Assembly: GCA_016190065.1 (NCBI GenBank)
Contig: JACPRI010000290.1
Span: forward strand, 1-32,977
Source of the DNA: Verrucomicrobiota bacterium
GTDB lineage: Bacteria; Verrucomicrobiota; Verrucomicrobiia; Limisphaerales; SIBE01
DNA: 32,977 nucleotides
Direction of reading: 5' to 3'
Below are positions 30,705 to 32,977 of this stretch, in pieces (the stretch's first letter is position 1; the number at the start of each line of letters is the position of its first letter). The notes under the pieces are model-generated. The model saw only the letters and a list, made by a program, of their open reading frames with translations. It did no database searches and was not told where the DNA came from. Made by a program: the position numbers and the translations under genes.

Positions 30705-32879
30705 TCACCGCTTGACCGTAAAGGTGATATCTAATGGCTTTTGCGCCGTGGAACGCAGTGACCGGCCTGGGATTTGTGGAGTCACGCCGCCGTTGTCTTT
30801 TCGGTCCGGTCCAACGCTATAGATCATATAGCCGGGATTGAGCCGTTTGTAGCGAAGCGGTTTTCCGTCGAAGGGATCAAGCGGTGCCTGGTCCAAAAAC
30901 CCCGGCACCGTTTCATCAAGTGACTCCGGCATACGACCGTATTTCAGTCGAAATCGTTCCACGGCCAAGGAGGCTGAGGTATTTCGGAATACTGCGACTG
31001 CTTCTGCGTGATTCGTGATTGCTCTTGCAACAGCCGGCAAGAACATCGCTGATACGACGGGCCTGGACAAAAAAGTTTTGCGTGTGGCTTTGGCTTCCTC
31101 CACGCGTCGAGCAACTTCTTCAGCCAGCTTGAGCCTCTCCGGATAGGGGGAATTGGCCGCCTCACTGTACTTCTGCACCATGTTCAAAAAGAATAGACAA
31201 TCGTATTGAAGCCCCCCGAATCCACGAAGGACTCGCCAAGTCATGATGGATTCTGGATCAACGGAATCCTTGGCCTGTTCGATAACAGAAACGAAACCCT
31301 CGGCCGAATCAAGAAACAGGTTCAGACACATCGCGCGCTCTCCGGCGATTGCCCTCCGCATGCCCGCGGAATCCTCCAGATTCTCCAATGAGGACAACAG
31401 TCCCTTGATTTGGCCGTCTTCAAGTGCAGCCAGATTGAGAATCAACTCTAGCGTCGAGCAAGCAGTTCTTTTCATCGATAGCCGAACAAGTTGGGAAACC
31501 GAAAGCGGCTCTTGAGAAAGTGAGTCCGCAAGTCGCAGGATCGTGTGCACAGTCTCGATTGCTTCGATGTGCTGGCGATCCATAGCCAGGACCATGGCTC
31601 TCTGTCTGAGGAGCAAGGAACCTCGCTTCAAGGCCGTGAGGTGTGGAAGCGGAGTGTTGTAGCCGTCCGTGAGATCGATCGGATACCGAGCACGTCCTGG
31701 TTTGGAGCCTTCGTCGAGGATCTGCAGTGCGTCCCTGGCTGCCTTTAGACGGGTCCTGGTTTGCTCCAGGCTTTCCGCAACTAGGCGTCCCAGCTCAGGA
31801 GTCTGGCGTCTGCCTAGCTGGGGCAAAGCCTTTTCACCCAAAGAAGATTCTCGTTCAGACTCTTCGGACTTCTTCAACAAATATGGAAAGGCATTCGTAA
31901 GGACCGAGGTCGCATTCTCTTCTGGCGGCACATCCGGATACCACAAATCCAGCTCCAATAAATCCGTGGGAAGGCCTTGTGCTTGGATCTCGGCGATGCG
32001 GGCTTGTATTTGTTTTGAGAGCCCGTGATTGCGAAACAAAATACCCCCGCTGATGCCAAGCATGATTGCTGCGAGACTCAGACCCACCCATTTGAATGGA
32101 CGCCAGTTGAAGGCGGGTGGCGGAGAGGAAAGCTGAACCGAGGCATGGAACTGCCTGAAGATCGCGTAGCAGGCGCCACCATAGAAATACAGAGCCGTGA
32201 CTAAAAGAGGCGCTACTTCCATGACCTTTATGCCGCGTTCAAACCTGGACCACAGGATGGGAATGATCAGGCAAAGCATCGCCTTTCTACTCTTGCGGTA
32301 AATCCCGAACGCGAAACCGATCGTGATCGCTCCTCCGACAAACATTCCAAGGCTGAGATAATCCATGTCCTCCCAATCTGCCGACATCAGAACCAACCCG
32401 ATGCTCAGCGCGTAGGCGCCGAACAGCAATGCCGCCGTGCCACCAAAAGCAATTCGTCTGTCCCAAACACTCCAACGATCTTCCAGCGGTGTCGAGGCAG
32501 CAGCGCTGGCGCAAGCCGAACGCCGTGTCAACAAGGGCAACCAGTGCGGCCAGAACGCCCAGAGGCCAGTTCCGAGGGCCACGACAAGTAAGATGGAGTG
32601 GGTGATTTCCGGCGCATTGTCATTCAAAGCCTCGTCGATCGTTGTCCCCGATCCGATGAAGCCGAGCCCAAGAGCCACCACGCCGAGAACAACCCGCGGC
32701 CTCAACCGGATCGTGGTTATGCCTGATTCGAATAGGAGGATACTGGCTCCGGACAAAACTGCCGCGAGAGCGATTCGAGAGGCAGTCTGGTAGGTTGAGA
32801 AAATATATCCCTCGCGAAGGAAGACAAATCCGCTCAGCAAAAAAGCGGCTCCCAGGCCAAACAAAATGACACGAACCAC
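30705..32879 (-). CDS. Large membrane protein with pseudopilin-like C-terminal end
   Basis: This 724-residue protein starts at GTG 32879; GAGG six bases upstream supports it. Residues 1-300 have about eight or nine transmembrane helices (VILFGLGAAFLLSGFVFL and others). Residues about 300-630 are a helical soluble part with many charged residues. The end contains FRLKYGRMPESLDETVPGFL, DPFDGKPLRYK, GYMIYSVGPDRKDNGG, which is the pattern of the globular end of type II secretion pseudopilins and related proteins in Planctomycetes and Verrucomicrobiota. I did not recognise the full family. The soluble region would lie in one compartment after the helices. Function unknown. Confidence 0.8.
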   Translation of the reverse strand: MVRVILFGLGAAFLLSGFVFLREGYIFSTYQTASRIALAAVLSGASILLFESGITTIRLRPRVVLGVVALGLGFIGSGTTIDEALNDNAPEITHSILLVVALGTGLWAFWPHWLPLLTRRSACASAAASTPLEDRWSVWDRRIAFGGTAALLFGAYALSIGLVLMSADWEDMDYLSLGMFVGGAITIGFAFGIYRKSRKAMLCLIIPILWSRFERGIKVMEVAPLLVTALYFYGGACYAIFRQFHASVQLSSPPPAFNWRPFKWVGLSLAAIMLGISGGILFRNHGLSKQIQARIAEIQAQGLPTDLLELDLWYPDVPPEENATSVLTNAFPYLLKKSEESERESSLGEKALPQLGRRQTPELGRLVAESLEQTRTRLKAARDALQILDEGSKPGRARYPIDLTDGYNTPLPHLTALKRGSLLLRQRAMVLAMDRQHIEAIETVHTILRLADSLSQEPLSVSQLVRLSMKRTACSTLELILNLAALEDGQIKGLLSSLENLEDSAGMRRAIAGERAMCLNLFLDSAEGFVSVIEQAKDSVDPESIMTWRVLRGFGGLQYDCLFFLNMVQKYSEAANSPYPERLKLAEEVARRVEEAKATRKTFLSRPVVSAMFLPAVARAITNHAEAVAVFRNTSASLAVERFRLKYGRMPESLDETVPGFLDQAPLDPFDGKPLRYKRLNPGYMIYSVGPDRKDNGGVTPQIPGRSLRSTAQKPLDITFTVKR

Positions 32880-32903
32880 GTAATGCCTCAGTTATTCCCG
32901 GGA

Positions 32904-32931
32904 GGCGATCCTTTTGGGTGACGCCTTTTTT
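32904..32931 (+). terminator. Candidate intrinsic terminator, plus strand
   Basis: GGCGATCC pairs with GGGT and CGCC (two-base bulge) around a TTTT loop, followed by six T. It fits a plus-strand terminator. No plus-strand gene ends here, so it would only stop antisense transcription of the large minus-strand gene, or it may be chance. Confidence 0.35.
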
Positions 32932-32937
32932 GCTTGC

Positions 32938-32969
32938 GTATTATGTATGTTATGTGACATACATAATAC
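32938..32969. promoter_or_regulatory. AT-rich 13-bp inverted repeat, candidate operator
   Basis: GTATTATGTATGT and ACATACATAATAC are perfect 13-bp inverted repeats around the six bases TATGTG. The site is AT-rich in a GC-rich region. It lies about 60 bases upstream of the GTG of the large minus-strand gene, and close to whatever starts right of the window. It could bind a dimeric regulator, such as an antitoxin or AbrB-type protein. Confidence 0.55.
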
Positions 32970-32977
32970 ATGCCCGC

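Noticed and set aside
32904-32931. Terminator as evidence for a plus-strand gene
   Set aside because: No plus-strand gene precedes it, so it is kept only as a low-confidence site.

Overview
The window is GC-rich bacterial chromosome and looks like a member of the Verrucomicrobiota, probably the Pedosphaera/Limisphaera side. The basis is the protein mix: ADOP-type orphan permeases, a pseudopilin-like protein with an H-x9-DG motif, a secreted Kelch protein with a DPDLDGQDN-type calcium loop, a DUF1573-cytochrome c fusion, an M2 peptidase and a DUF3299 lipoprotein. The many palindromic intergenic repeats also fit. No rRNA, tRNA, CRISPR array or complete insertion sequence was seen. The left edge lies inside a repeat, so it may be a contig end.

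Layout. Positions 1-10030 hold two full-length ADOP permease genes with their 3' ends facing outward (115-2511 minus, 7427-9832 plus) and two broken ADOP N-termini (3311-3389 minus, 9972-10030 plus). The outer 3' ends carry a nearly identical inverted repeat (1-148 and 9799-9946, 147 of 148 bases matching). A DUF433/DUF5615 toxin-antitoxin pair sits against one broken ADOP gene. Between the permeases are a seven-repeat Kelch protein, a nuclease-ComEA fusion and a pseudopilin. Positions 10219-11530 hold two DUF4252-type envelope proteins, followed by a degraded stretch rich in repeats. Positions 12054-18025 are minus-strand genes: a Tat-type metallophosphoesterase, a PHP/CehA-like protein, the DUF1573-cytochrome c and a glycosyltransferase with a tandem helical tail.

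Positions 18181-25284 hold a 72-residue uncharacterised protein, the M2 peptidase, a second GT2 enzyme, a nitrilase-family amidase, a large secreted glycosidase-like protein with BNR-type repeats, and rsmD. Positions 25602-30677 hold gap, a rhomboid-like protein, and a plus-strand export module: an ABC ATPase overlapping its FtsX-type permease, then a DUF3299 lipoprotein. The window ends with a large minus-strand membrane protein and an AT-rich 13-bp inverted repeat about 60 bases upstream of its start.

How the parts relate. The clearest functional unit is the ATPase-permease-DUF3299 group. Most other genes look like single-gene or two-gene units for envelope or secreted functions. The most unusual content is non-coding: at least six families of intergenic palindromic repeats. 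Two copies of one hairpin differ by compensatory base-pair changes, and one element supplies the start codon of the rhomboid gene. All functions are inferred from reading the translations; no database search was run.
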